Shown: in pieces, positions 48,279-60,115 of the stretch
Position numbering within the stretch: the stretch's first letter is position 1
Layout: each line of letters begins with the position of its first letter
Source of the DNA: Pezizomycotina sp. ARF18
Lineage: Eukaryota; Ascomycota
Length of the DNA: 64,000 nt
Direction of reading: 5' to 3'
NCBI GenBank assembly: GCA_002224055.1
Contig: AZLU01000026.1
Coordinates: 124,001-188,000, forward strand
Translations under genes and position numbers: made by a program
The notes under the pieces: generated by a model
The model's database searches: none
Seen by the model: only the letters and a program-made list of their open reading frames with translations
What the model was told of the DNA's origin: nothing

Positions 48279-49784
48279 TCAATATAGCGCACCGACGACT
48301 CCGTTTGCCCTTTCGAGCCTCTTCCTGTCTTTGTCCCTCTCCATCTTTTCCTCTTTTATCTGGTCATCGATATCCTCGCTGTAGCCGCCAATGTCTGGTG
48401 GTATTTCCTGCATCTGCACGCTGGGTGCTCCCTGTAGGTACCGCAGCTGCTCTAGAATGTGTTGCCGGCAGCTCTCGAGGTATTTGCGCGTGTTCTTGTT
48501 TTCGTACTTGTTCGTAGCTAGCGTCGGGTGAAGAACGTAATCCGGGCCGAAGTAGGGGCGAAGGGGGAGTCGGTAGGGAGGTCATTAGAGAGGTTGACGT
48601 CGAGACAGACACTGAGGCCGTAGTGTTAACTTTAATGTAGACGAAAACCGAGAGGGTACGAATATATAGGGGGCTGTCATACCTTGTTTCATAAGCCATA
48701 ACCGTGAAACGTTTCTGGGGGTGTAGCCTCCGCCGAGGACCAAGAGTGGTCTCCCAAATTTCTTTACGAAATCCACGCACGCTCCGTGGGCCCGTATGTT
48801 CAGATTGAAACAACCCAACCTGTCCGAGCCCAAGGAATCCGCTCGCACTGCAGAACTACCGCAGACGGCCTGTAGGACGTCATGACGGGTTCCACCACCG
48901 TCTCGAACAGCCTAACGTAGTTATCGTCGTCTATTCCATCCTTCACGGCACGTTCAAGCTGTGATGCTTGCCAACGCCGTACCGATATCATCGAATCCGC
49001 CAGTTCCGGGGAAGAACTCTCTGGGCTCGTACTTATGAAAGCTCAGGTCATGACTCTGTCTGTACTCGAGAAAGCCTGCTCTACGCCGTCGCCGTGGTGG
49101 ACGTCGATGTCGATGTACAGCACGCGCGGTGGTACCGTAGGAGCTGGAGGATTGCGACAACGATATCGTTAATATAGCAGAACCCGACGCCTCGATTTTT
49201 TCGCGTGGTGCAGACCGCCGACCAGTTGATCGCGATGTCGGACTGGTCGGCGATCAGCTTGCGGGCGCCGTCGATGGAGGATCCCGTATATATGGAGGCA
49301 AAGTCCCACATGCCGTCGAAGATAGGGCAGTCGTCGCCGATGTTGAACTTTGATATCTCGTTGGCCATCGTATCTGCATTTCCTGGAGTTACTCTAGTAT
49401 CCATGTCAGTACAAACGTCCATATGATCGCATCCCAAGGGAAAGGAGATATCCATACTTTTGGAGAAACTAGGTAATCTTCCTTGTGGAAGGCCCCGATT
49501 TCCTCCTCAGTCGCCCTACGACTGTTATAGACATCCATTTTTTCGTGCAGACCGTAGCCCAAAACGAGCTGGTTCGTAAGCGTTAGCCGCCACGGCTTCA
49601 TCGGGTGAGTGAGGCCGAAGTGATGCTCCTCCATCTTGCTATTATGGTGGTAAGAGACTCGAAACTTGGAAGCGCCCGCAACATCCTGGTATAAAGGTCG
49701 GTTCTTTGCCGTCTTCTCATCCACGCTGAAGGTCGTCGACGAGTCCCGCTGGTCGGGAACGGCGTCGTATTGCCGGAAGACCAT
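48279..49784 (-). CDS. hos2: Class I histone deacetylase, Hos2/HosA type
   Basis: Zinc-dependent lysine deacetylase. Hos2 is the catalytic subunit of the Set3 complex in yeast and acts on H3 and H4 tails in transcribed genes. The start gives [16 protein letters not shown]. Conserved blocks in order: [20 protein letters not shown], then [56 protein letters not shown], the HHA.. and [19 protein letters not shown] blocks, the zinc/charge-relay motif [17 protein letters not shown] (about 49.08-49.13 kb), [19 protein letters not shown], and [12 protein letters not shown]. The tail ends [28 protein letters not shown] matches Hos2 better than Rpd3. Frame changes occur, for example two close together at about 49.19-49.22 kb around GGLHHAKK. 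A short intron is likely after the DYLV element. It is divergent from the ING gene, with 590 bp between start codons. Confidence 0.93.
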
Positions 49785-50374
49785 GGCTGACTAGGTAGTA
49801 TCGTGCGATTTTTGGACGCTATGTTCGCGATGAACGAGGCCAAGTTTACGATGTACTGTGAGGAGGTAGAGGTCGATGCTGTGATTCTCGAGGGGGCTAT
49901 AGAGTGAAATATAGTAGTACTCGACGATGATACATCTGGAGAGAGTGTGAGTGGCTGATGAGGGAGGATGTATCTTGCAAGTTCTGATTTGTCTCCAGCG
50001 GTGGCGGCAGTGATGTTAAATGTTATGGGAAGGGAAGGGAAGGGGGAATCTCGAATTCTCCTATTTGGGTTTGGTTCGCTTAGAAACCTTAAAAGGGCTG
50101 CCACTTGCTTAAGTTAACCAAATTTTTTTTTTTTTTCCCTTACTAATACACTTTTTCGGCTGAGGCTCTGCGAAAACGTTTAATTTGCCTTGTGGCTGCC
50201 CATTAAATTCAATCTTCAATTTCCTTTTTTTCTCTCTTTCTTCCTTTTCTTTTCGATTCCACGAAACGAGGCTCAACGTTAACAGCGTCATCGCCATCAT
50301 CACTAGATAATATAAACAATCATTGCATCGTACATAACGAAGAGATTTTCAGGAAGGGCAAACAGCTTCCAGTC
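49785..50374. promoter_or_regulatory. Shared divergent promoter of deacetylase and ING genes
   Basis: A 590-bp spacer between the start codons of two chromatin genes transcribed in opposite directions. It contains a GGGAA-type repeat near 50.03-50.05 kb, a T14 run near 50.125 kb and a pyrimidine-rich stretch at about 50.22-50.25 kb just upstream of the ING gene. Open frames in it are short and unconvincing. Shared control is inferred from geometry only. Confidence 0.55.
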
Positions 50375-51610
50375 ATGATGGCTACATATCAAGAAGATGT
50401 ACAGTCAGTATTGGAGCAGTTTGTGGAGAATGGTACGACATCCTTCCGACTTTTTAGTCGATCCATGGTATTATTTACTAACGCATTGCATTTCTGAAAA
50501 TTCGCAGTCGCCAATCTGCCCGCCGAAATAGCGCACATATCCGAAGAGATGGCCGCCAAGGATAAACGCATGTCAGAGCTCCGTAACCAGATCGCGCAGA
50601 AGGACACCTCCATCCAACGCTTCATCAAGCAGAATGGCTCCAACGTCATAAATTCTAAGGAAACGACGTATACTAGCATTATATTAAATGCTTTCAAGGA
50701 AGCCGAACAGCTGCAGGAAGAGAAGTGTGCCCTCGCGAAGAAGGAAAGGATCTGATAACGAAGCATATAAAGCGGCTAGACACGAAGATTAAGGACCTGC
50801 GAACGAAGGGCTCATACCGAACGATCCGATAATACCGGTCCAGTCCGCGGCTGCGAACTCGTCGGCGGCACAGCAGAGCAAGGACAACTCCAGGAGGAAT
50901 TCGATATCGATGCGTGGGTCGCCGATGCCGGGAGCTAGCGGGCACGGGCGGTCGCAGTCGACGCACAATTCCACAGCTGCGACGCCAGGTGGTGCTTCGG
51001 GAACTGGTTCTACCACGCCTACGATAGGACAGGTCGTCAGCCACTCAACTCTGCCCTCGGCCACGACCAGAAGCGCCGACGCCTAGCTAACGGCACGGCG
51101 TCCAGCGTTCCTGCCGTCCGTCGTTGCTATCGCAGTCAAATACCGTTTCGCAGGGCGCCGGTACGCCGAATAGCACCGGAAACGCGCCGCGAGAACGCTC
51201 AACGCGCCCGGTGCCCGGAGGCAGGCTCCACCGAAGACCGGCAGGAAAGGTGGTCCGGTCAAGAGAAAGCCGCATACGGACGACGACGAAGATGAGGACA
51301 CCGAGGGCGGACGTCTCATGAGGTCGAAGAGGAGGAGGACAATGGAGAGGATCAGAGTTATACTGCACCTGCCAGCAGGTCAGTTACGGTAATATGGTTG
51401 CCTGTGATGACCCCGAGTGTCCCTTCGAGTGGTTCCACTGGAGTAAGTTTCCGTTCTACTCAAGATTTCCCTTTGCCTGTATCCTTGGAGATTTGCTAAC
51501 GTTTACTTATTACAGGCTGTGTCGGCTTGCAGAAGGAACCAGTCGGCAAGTGGTTCTGCGACCACTGCACTAACAAGCGCAAGAAGGACAAGAAGGAGCA
51601 GAGCTCATAA
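50375..51610 (+). CDS. ING-family PHD-finger protein (Yng2-like)
   Basis: Chromatin reader of the ING family, a non-catalytic subunit of histone acetyltransferase or deacetylase complexes; its PHD finger should bind trimethylated H3K4. The start gives [19 protein letters not shown], followed by an intron. The ING N-terminal helices read [20 protein letters not shown] and [19 protein letters not shown], then [18 protein letters not shown] Ser/Thr/Gly-rich linker and a basic segment follow. The C4HC3 PHD finger is complete: [26 protein letters not shown], then after a short intron [17 protein letters not shown]. It ends KKDKKEQSS. The DTSIQRFIK region suggests the Yng2 (NuA4) branch rather than Pho23, but this is not certain. 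A one-base frame change near 50750 interrupts KKERDLITKH, and another lies in the linker. Confidence 0.9.
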
Positions 51611-52183
51611 TATCCGTATCTTGGTTTTTCAAACTATTGTTTATTCTTTCGTTAGTCATATTTTACCTACGGAGCATAGTTCGGTTGGGATCGTTTCTTT
51701 TTCTTTTTACGTATTAGGCATATCCCTTTTTTAATGATGCGGCCTCACGAAGTATAAGCGATGAGGAACGTAAGGACGAAAGGTCCTATTGATTTCCTTT
51801 ACGATGTAAAGTATTCTTTCCATGTATATTACCTTAGCTTTAGTCCTTTATACCATTCGGCGCAATGATATCTGTACTGTGTCTTTACTAATTACCTATA
51901 CGTTGAATGCTGCTTTGCAAAGCTTAATTGCTTTTTCTTATGAGTCACGTGTCTGGTGACACGCGTTTTATTTTTTCGTGCCAACCCCCACCAGCGATTT
52001 CCATCTTTAGTGAGATTATGCATCATCGATTCAACCTCGATCTCCATCTCGTTGAGCTCCGTCAGCAACACACGACATTCCTCTGATCTACGCTTTCTAC
52101 TTCCGCCTGCCATTCTAGCAACAGACTCATACAAAGATTTCTACAGGACATATCGCGGTGCTATCGACAAAGCTGCGGCAACA
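51611..52183. other. Spacer between ING and SNF2 genes
   Basis: 573 bp between two plus-strand genes. On the minus strand a 73-codon open frame starts at an ATG (52113) and ends at 51892; it is basic, with a helical look (ELNEMEIEVESMMHNL), but matches nothing I know and is not called as a gene. The region should include the ING 3' end and the SNF2 promoter. Confidence 0.45.
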
Positions 52184-55100
52184 ATGGACTCCGAGACGTC
52201 CGGCGACGAGGACCTCGACGTTGTCGAGACGTGGGAAGAATACAATGATGAGACGACGAGTGATTCGGGTAGCGATGATCTAGGCCTCCACGACTACGAT
52301 TTGCCGGCGAAGAGGGATATTACGCCACCGCCCAATCGCACAGCCAAAGCTGCCCAGCTAAGAAAGCCAAGGCGAAAGTTAAAGTGGAAGAAAAATCCGA
52401 TGACGAAAAGCTGAAAGCTGAGGATTCTGACGACGAGGATACTCAGGGTACGATTTGCGCTCCTCACTTTAGAGATGGCAATGGCCTATCCTGACATCGT
52501 AAAATTATAGTCGTCGAGATTAAAGTCGAGGGTGGAAAGGAAAAGGTAGTTTCGACTGGACGCCGAAGATGACGCTTATGAGAAATTCAAAGCGAAGAAT
52601 CAGCCGAAGCGCCGCGGACCATCGGCAAACGCCAAGGGGAAGCGGAGAGCGGGCCGCCAGCACCGAAACAACCGCTGAAGAAGGTCAAGACAGGTAGGTG
52701 CCTATCCTCTCCCGTTATCCTATATCGGCTCTCTATTCATGGCTGATTTTCGACCTACAGAGGACAGTAAGCCCGAAACGAGGAGGATCCTTTACCTGCG
52801 TACCTGAGAGAGCGGCGTGACGAATTCGATGAGGGCAATGTTCTAAGACTTCCTCCGTCCTACGAGAACGTTGATTTTCTCGGACGATAAAGACCTTGTA
52901 AGCCCACCATCCACTCCGAGACAGGATCTCCTGTACGCCATCTTGCTAACGAGAATTCCTACTCTAGGAATATATCGAAGAGCGACCACAGTTCTCCGGC
53001 TCATCTCCGTGTCGGAAGTATGAAGACATTGTAATGGACCGCTCTGGCGGCATTATCCCTGCATCTATTGCACAATGGCTCAGAGATTACCAAGTGGACG
53101 GCGTCAGGTTCTTACATAAGAAGTTCGTGTACCAGACAGGAGCCATCCTCGGCGACGACATGGGCCTTGGTAAACGGTGCAGTGATCGCTTTCTGACGGC
53201 TGCCTTCGGAAAGACTGGAGACGAAAGGGATAAGAGAGGATGCGCAAGATGAGGAGAGGTCGACGCTGGTACCCGAGAGTTATGATTGTCTGCCGTTGAC
53301 TCTTATGGATAATTGGGAACGGGAGTTAAACACCGTACGTTCACTACGCTCTACTACAGAATGGCTTAACTTCGTAAACGGTTCTTGCTAAAAAAAAAAT
53401 CTTATAGTGGGGATGGTGGTCGGTTTATAGGTACCACGGTGGGAGGAAGGAGAAACACAAGCGCTTGAAGCGGCCAAGAACGGTTACCTCGAGATTCTCA
53501 TCACCACATACAAGTCATACACGAACGACATGCACAAGATCAATGAGGTAGAATGGGACGCCGTCATTGCTGACGAATGCCACATAATCAAAGGTTAGAG
53601 GATATTCCCCAACAATCATCAAATTAGGTTACTTACATTTTAATACTCTTGTTCTCCTCAGAGTCAAAATCCCTAGTAACACAGGCTATGGCCGGTGTGA
53701 ATTCTCTCTGTCGGGTTGGTCTCACTGGCACTGCAATCATGAACAATTACACGGTAAGTGCAGAATGGTTCATTTCGTTTGGCTACATTCGCTGACTGAT
53801 CGCCTACGCACAGGAACTCTGGGTGTTGCTTAACTGGATTCTTCCGGGTGATATTGGAACAAAAGAGAGTGGAAAGATTGCATTGAAGAACCTTTGAAGC
53901 AAGGGTAATCGACACACATGACCTCTGAGTTGGTCTCTGATTATTGCAACGATATAATATCGTTACTAATGCCTCATTATCTATGAACAGACAAAGTCAT
54001 GTCGCAACTAACGGAGAATTGGCCCTGGCGCGACTAACCGCCAAGAAACTTACGCAAAAAGCTATTGCCGAGAATGTTTCTACGACGCATGAAACACTGA
54101 TTGCTCATCAGCTCCCCAAGAAGACTGACAAGGTCGTCTTTTGCCCCTTGACGAATTTTCAGCAAACGGTTTATGAACTTATCTTGATACTGAGTATGTT
54201 CAATTTGTCAAGTATTCTGGGGACGCATGCGATTGCCGTAGTGGGAAAACACGTGGAAAGTGTTGTTATAGGGAGACTTCAGATGGCAAAACGATAAATG
54301 AGATCATGTTTCCAGCTATCCAAAACCTATTGTCACTTTGCAATCACTTCGGCGCCACCTGGATCCCCAGGCTACCGATAACCTGGAAAAGCGGACAAGG
54401 ACTTAGACAGGCTCCAGGAAGTTCTCCCCGATAAGTGGGAGTATTATTATCGAAGGGAACAGCTCCTGAATGCGATGGACCCAGACTTTTGCGGGAAGTG
54501 GCTCGTATAAAGAGCTGTTAGCCTTTTGGTACGAGAACGAGGATAAAGTGCTGGTTTTCTCTTACAGCAAAAATTGTGAAAACCCTCGCACACCTTTTCG
54601 AGACGACCAAGTACAATTCTGTTTACCTGGACGGAGACATGTCCGCCGAAGAGCGAACAAATGCGGTCGACTCGTTCAACAGCGATCCGTCGATTTTCAC
54701 GTTTTTGATATCCACACGTGCAGGTGGTGTCGGGCTCACATTACTTCGGCAAACAAGGTCGTTGTCTTTGATCCTTCGTGGAATCCGTCCATGACTTGCA
54801 GGCGCAGGATCGGGCTTACCGTATCGGCCAAACAGGACGTCGAAGTCTTCCGTCTGGTCTCGTGCGGAACGATTGAGGTAAAATATTTATCCAAGTTATA
54901 GTAAATACAGTGTCTTCGTATCAGAAATTGATATTTATCGTTCTGAACTCCAGGAAATCGTATATGCCCGGCAAATATACAAGCAGCAGCAGGCGAACAT
55001 CGGCTACCAGGCATCTTTCGAGCGCGATACTTCACCGGTGTTATGAAGGATAGCACCAAGAAAGGCGAACTGTTCGGCCTAAAGAATCTATTCACATTCC

Positions 55101-55822
55101 AGCAAGACAACGTAGTCCTTCAGGAGATCGTGAAACAAGACCAACGTCGCCGAGTCTCGGACGGGCGTTGCAATCCTTGGCATGGACTCACAAATGGACA
55201 TGAGTGTAAATGGAGATTCGATGATGACCTATCGAGTCGCAGATTCAGGCAATCGTCACAGGGAATCCAGTAAGTAGTCTTTAGAATATATATCACCCAC
55301 ATTCTTTGTTATCACTACCCATCACTGCTCTTCCCCTAATCTACTTCTCTCCTGCTAGGCAAGAAACAGAAGAACTCGACCCCGTCCAAGCGATCCTAGC
55401 GGAGGCTGGAGTCGAATACACCCATAACAACGCTGAGCTTCTCGGCAATTCCAAGATCGAAGAAATATCTCCCGTCGTGCCCTCGAAGGGCAGGATGACA
55501 GCACCATCTCCGAGGGCCTCGCATTTCGCATGAACGTTGACGACGAGCGCTACAAATTCGGTAATGTCCCGGATGAAGTCGCGAGGAGGCAGTTCCGTTC
55601 CATGCGCAAATACTCAAGTTTAAGACGGACGAAGATTTTGCGCTGAAAGTTGAGAGCTGGAGTGCCGCTGAGAGGAGTCAGTTTCTTGATCAGGTTTGTA
55701 CGCTTTCGTACCCGTGGTCGCTGTGTTCCCTGCCTGATAATCATTTTGCTAATATTGTCGGTTCCTTGCAGTTCTACAGGATGCGGCGCGCGACTGTGCT
55801 CTCGACTCTCGGTGAAGTCTGA
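52184..55822 (+). CDS. SNF2-family ATPase, ERCC6L2/Rad26-like
   Basis: DNA-dependent ATPase of the SF2/SNF2 group, close to ERCC6L2 and fungal 'Rad26-like' proteins, linked to DNA repair. The ATG gives MDSETSGDEDLDVVE, and the N-terminus is acidic, then Lys-rich. The ATPase core: IAQWLRDYQVDGVRFLHKKF, Walker A ILGDDMGLGK, MIVCPLTLMDNWERELNT, ILITTYKSYTNDMHKINEVE, motif II DAVIADECHIIK (DECH, not DEAH), and VGLTGTAIMNNYTELWVLLN. A cysteine cluster CDCGSGK..GKCCYRETSDGKT, typical of this subfamily, follows. The C-terminal lobe has KVLVFSYS, YNSVYLDGDMSAEERTNAVD, FLISTRAGGVGL, VVVFDPSWNPS and the arginine-finger region AYRIGQ. The tail contains QQANIGYQASFE and VARRQFRSMRKY, ending LSTLGEV. At least six short introns and several frame changes (three within about 25 bp after Walker A, near 53172-53195) interrupt it. 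Confidence 0.9.
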
Positions 55823-58800
55823 ACTATACAACGTAACACTTGGTTTTGCAATTCCTTTATTGCTTTCTAATTTTTTTTTTCACACAACGTTTTACTCATA
55901 GATCCATGGAATTGTTTGTAAAGGCGTCTTGTTGGATATCGATTGGAGTTTGAATGGTTGTATTTCGTTAGGTGTTATGGAGGTTGGGTCTCGTAATTGC
56001 TTTCTTTTTCCGTCTATGGTGCACTTCTCGATCGCGCTTTGTACAGTTATTTTGTTAAATTCATTTCCACCGCTTATCAGGATGCTTATTTGCTCAACTA
56101 TTACATTTAGTGTTTACTCGATATACAATTTAGCACTCTTTTAATGAATTAATATTTGCGACGTGGTCCCGTGACGTTCAAGAATTACGACCTTCGAATG
56201 GATTCCTTGGAGTCTGTCGTCGCCATGTGTCATGATTTCCATTTTCATCTCTGCTCATGCGCCTACCTGCTTGCTCGTTTAAATGGCAGTTCATGATGTG
56301 ACAAGTTCGCTGACTGCTTGCACTCTATTACGTATAACATCTCCAGAGAAGCGTCCAGGCAGCTAGAGCCCTTACTATAATAGAGATATAGTCTCGTCGG
56401 ACACTCTCGCCACTTTTTTTTTTTTTGCGTAGCGTAGTGAAGCAGATAGAACTACTTAGTTGATAATTTTCTTTTTTCTATTATTTTTTTCAAAAGAAAA
56501 GAAGGCAATAAAGAAAGAAAGAGGTCGACGATTATTCTACTCAAACTTGCCTTTACCTTGCAAGCTCAAATAGATAGCAATTATTAATTACGCAGTCCCG
56601 TATCTTTACCATTAAACCCTTTCTTCATTGATCATAGCTCATTTCACGCATTATTATTGACTACTTGAGGTTACCTCCCGAGACCCCCCCCCCGGAATAT
56701 CAAACCCAACGAGTTTAAACTGTCAATTGCCGTAAGAACATTCTAGTTTATAAATACCTGCTTAAATACACTGAGGGTGTACTATCATATATCATCGTCT
56801 ACGATATTATTCCGCTTCCACCATGGACATACTTCATCGCGAGAAGCCGCCCGATTATAACGGCAGCTGATGATCTTTGGATACACCCGTTATGCCCACG
56901 ACCTACTGCATATTATTTTTGCCGAGTTAATGAAATCAGGCATGCGTTGTCGCAGGATCACGCGATATGCGCTGCTGGTGTGCCTCACTGAGGATGGATA
57001 CTGCAAAGATCGAACGGACGGAAGGGAGTCACTTTCCGCGGCGATGTCGATCTTTCGATAGCAAACTAATTTTAGTATGAGAATGAGCGTCGATTACTAG
57101 ATAGTATGACGAACATATTCACAATTCCTTAGGGGGCAAGAATTACTACAGATAACTTGACTAACTCCAGTGAATACATAGCGCTCAACTCCACGATTAC
57201 AAGGCTAGAATTCTCGATAGCGGCTCTGTCATCATAATTTAGTGCAACTTGCGAGTCACTATTTAGGTCGCATCAATAATATACGATGAGGTTCACTTAT
57301 ATATTAATAGTTAGTTACTAGGATTTCATTTCAAGAGAATGATCTTGCTCAGGCGCTATAGCAAGTCACAGCGGGAGCAGCTGGTCTGACCTGCATGGTA
57401 TATGTATGTGGAATAGTCCGCACAAAATAGGCGTAGATGTGGGATTGTCTGCAAGCCTCAAAATGCCAGGCTTATAGTTTATACATTATGACTATCACTA
57501 TACTTGTACGTAAATATCTAATGACTTCGAAAAAGTATACGATGATCTCTCCTTTCGCTTAGCGGTATATTCTGTATAAGCTATTGAGATGCTCCTCAGA
57601 TAAGATCAAAAAAAGATTATATCTCTTTTTCAGAGTTATAGAAGAAAAACAATTAGCACAAAAAGGCTCATTACGTAGATTAGTAGAAGCTATTTATTGC
57701 GTGAATCGCTAAATCAATTGATGTATCGTAACGAAGACCCAGTATAGCATCGTAGAACTGCAAAAGATACCGTGACACCATGAATCAAGATTACAGTCAT
57801 CCTACGATATGAGTTTTTGGTAATTGCCCAGGGCACATTGGGCCATGAGAATATGGAACAAGAAGCAAACGAATGCTGGTTAAGCTAACGGGAGGCATTC
57901 AGAATTGACTAAGTAAATAATATGAACACTGCACAAAGGAGAAACTCGACGCGATTCCACCATTCTCTACACCATCGTCGTATTCACTATCCGCGGTCTT
58001 GCGTGATTCGGTTTGTCCAGCCCGAAGCCCGTATTATAGCACTGGCAATGGCACTGACAAGTTTTCGACTCGGACTGCCGTCGGCATGCTTTAAGATACT
58101 GCTGCCATTCGAGCGTTCATTACCGGTTGGATCGGAAATCAAAATTTCGTCATTATCGAGACTACCGCTTCGCGCTGTGGTGCCGTGCAGAAACGGTAAG
58201 CGCCTGTTGAAAGTTAGCTTTGACGGCGCTATTGTATTTTTGAATATATGCGTGATGGACCTGTACTTTTTGTGCCTGATCGTGACGCGGAGGGACGACG
58301 TATGACGGGCGATGTTTTTGTAGCAATATCAATGTATTCGGATGGTATTTGAGATTGGACACATAAGTTTTACTTTCATAACAGATTGAGGCGCGAACTT
58401 TGAGTGCTATTTGGTAACATCTCGTACTAGACCTCACCTTAAGCTTTCTGTGGAATTTATTGAATATTAATATCATTGGTTCAATGAACTTAAAAGTAAA
58501 CTCATGTAGAACATTTTCATCTACTCTACGGCGATCATGACAGAAGGCTACGCACGTACTCTACAATCACAATCACGCACTGCTAATTAGTTTAATCGAA
58601 TGCTACTAATTTCTTTGTCAATGGTTTTACAGATTTCACTTCTTAGAATATAACGTTTATCATAGATATATTATAAAGCACAAAAAAAATCGACGTGCAA
58701 GTGCGACTAATTAGCATAAAGGATTGAATCAAATTATATTCTGGGAGTAATACCAGTAATAGCATTCTTCATCATTAGTACCATGGGAGAGACGATATAT

Positions 58801-59019
58801 AACCGAGCCCTGCAGCTTTATCGAATCAATCAAGAAGCGGAACTAATTTGAGGCCGACTATTCAAAAAAAAAAAAAAAAACCCATCGGCTTGTATTTGCT
58901 GTGTTTTGCACGTATAGTAGTGTTCTCTAGAAACTATCGGAGCTGTACACGATTTACCTTATTTGGGCTTATCAATTTTTATTCAATTCGCCTGGCACGA
59001 AAGGTAACAGAGAAAACGG

Positions 59020-59050
<31 letters not shown>

Positions 59051-60115
59051 AGCAAAAATATACACACATATAGATGTACATACGACTATAACATGATTTT
59101 ATTTAATGGTAATACGCACTGCGTAGTCTCATCGGTTTTCAAAGTGATTTATAGGGAATGAGTTGGATATACCGGTATTGAAGATTTTTTTCAATTTTGT
59201 TTCATGGTTTGGGGTAGTTAGGTTAGTAAGAAGGTATCTCTCGTATATAACATCTTCTCCTAGGAAGAATGTTAGATACGACATAAGAAGGGAAGTAGAA
59301 TGAAAAGGCTAAATACAAGAAGAGGTAAGGTATCAAAAAGTAAAAAGATAGATACAAGAAATGAAAAGGTAATGCTTTCTTCTAAGATTTTCGGTGATTC
59401 TTTTCGGTTTTGTTTGACGAGGTTTGAAATCACTGAAATGCAAATGCGATGCGGTGGGGGGTTTGGAAGCGACGACATATAAAAAGTAATAAGGGAATAC
59501 AAAAAGGGGTTGATAGAAGAGAAAAGAAAAAAAAAAACTTTGTACATGCCCGTTGTACGAGTTGGAATGATGAAGAGAATATTGACAAGAGGGAACTCGC
59601 TAACAGATGAAAAAGTATGAGGAATAAAAGAGTAGAATATACAAGGTATGAAGGAGTTTAAAATACAACAGAGTGATCGATAAAAAAAACGCTTGATCTA
59701 GAACCGCTAAAGACAAGAGATCCTAATAGAAAAAAAAAAAAAAAAAAAAAAAGGTATATATCTGTCGAAGAAAAGAAATTGGTCGGCCGTCACAATCAAG
59801 TGCGAATCGCGAATGCATCAAAGCTTTTGTTGTTCTTGGCAAAACGCTAAATGCTCGGCAAATGAAAGGTAGAAGCGAAGAAAGGTGGCAATCCAGAAAG
59901 AGTCCATAGGATGCCCGGAGAAGAAAAGAGTTAGAAAAGGGTGACAAAGGAGATCGATTGAGTGGAAGGGGGATATCGTTCCATTCATGGTTTTTTTGTT
60001 TTTAGTTCTGCAAAAGAAATGAAAAATTCAATGTCGCCAAAAAAAAAGGAAAATAAAATATGAAAAACATTTATAAAAGGAAATACGAAAAGAGAAAACG
60101 AAAAAAAAAAAAAAC
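55823..60115. other. Gene-free region between SNF2 and receptor genes
   Basis: I support no gene here. From 55.8 to 56.7 kb the DNA is ordinary AT-rich 3' flank ending near a C9 run (about 56686-56694). From about 56.7 to 58.85 kb it has the same texture as the 9.15-15.2 kb tract: few homopolymers, CpG and TpA common, stops throughout; the longest open frame (57922-58305, 127 codons) has no domain. From 58.86 kb homopolymers return (A17 near 58864, T24 at 59020-59043, A23 at 59730-59752), and the sequence runs into the 3' end of the receptor gene. Confidence 0.55.
59730..59752. repeat. Poly-A tract, 23 nt
   Basis: An uninterrupted A run in the 3' flank of the receptor gene (poly-T in its sense direction). 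It is a simple-sequence tract with no coding context. Confidence 0.9.
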
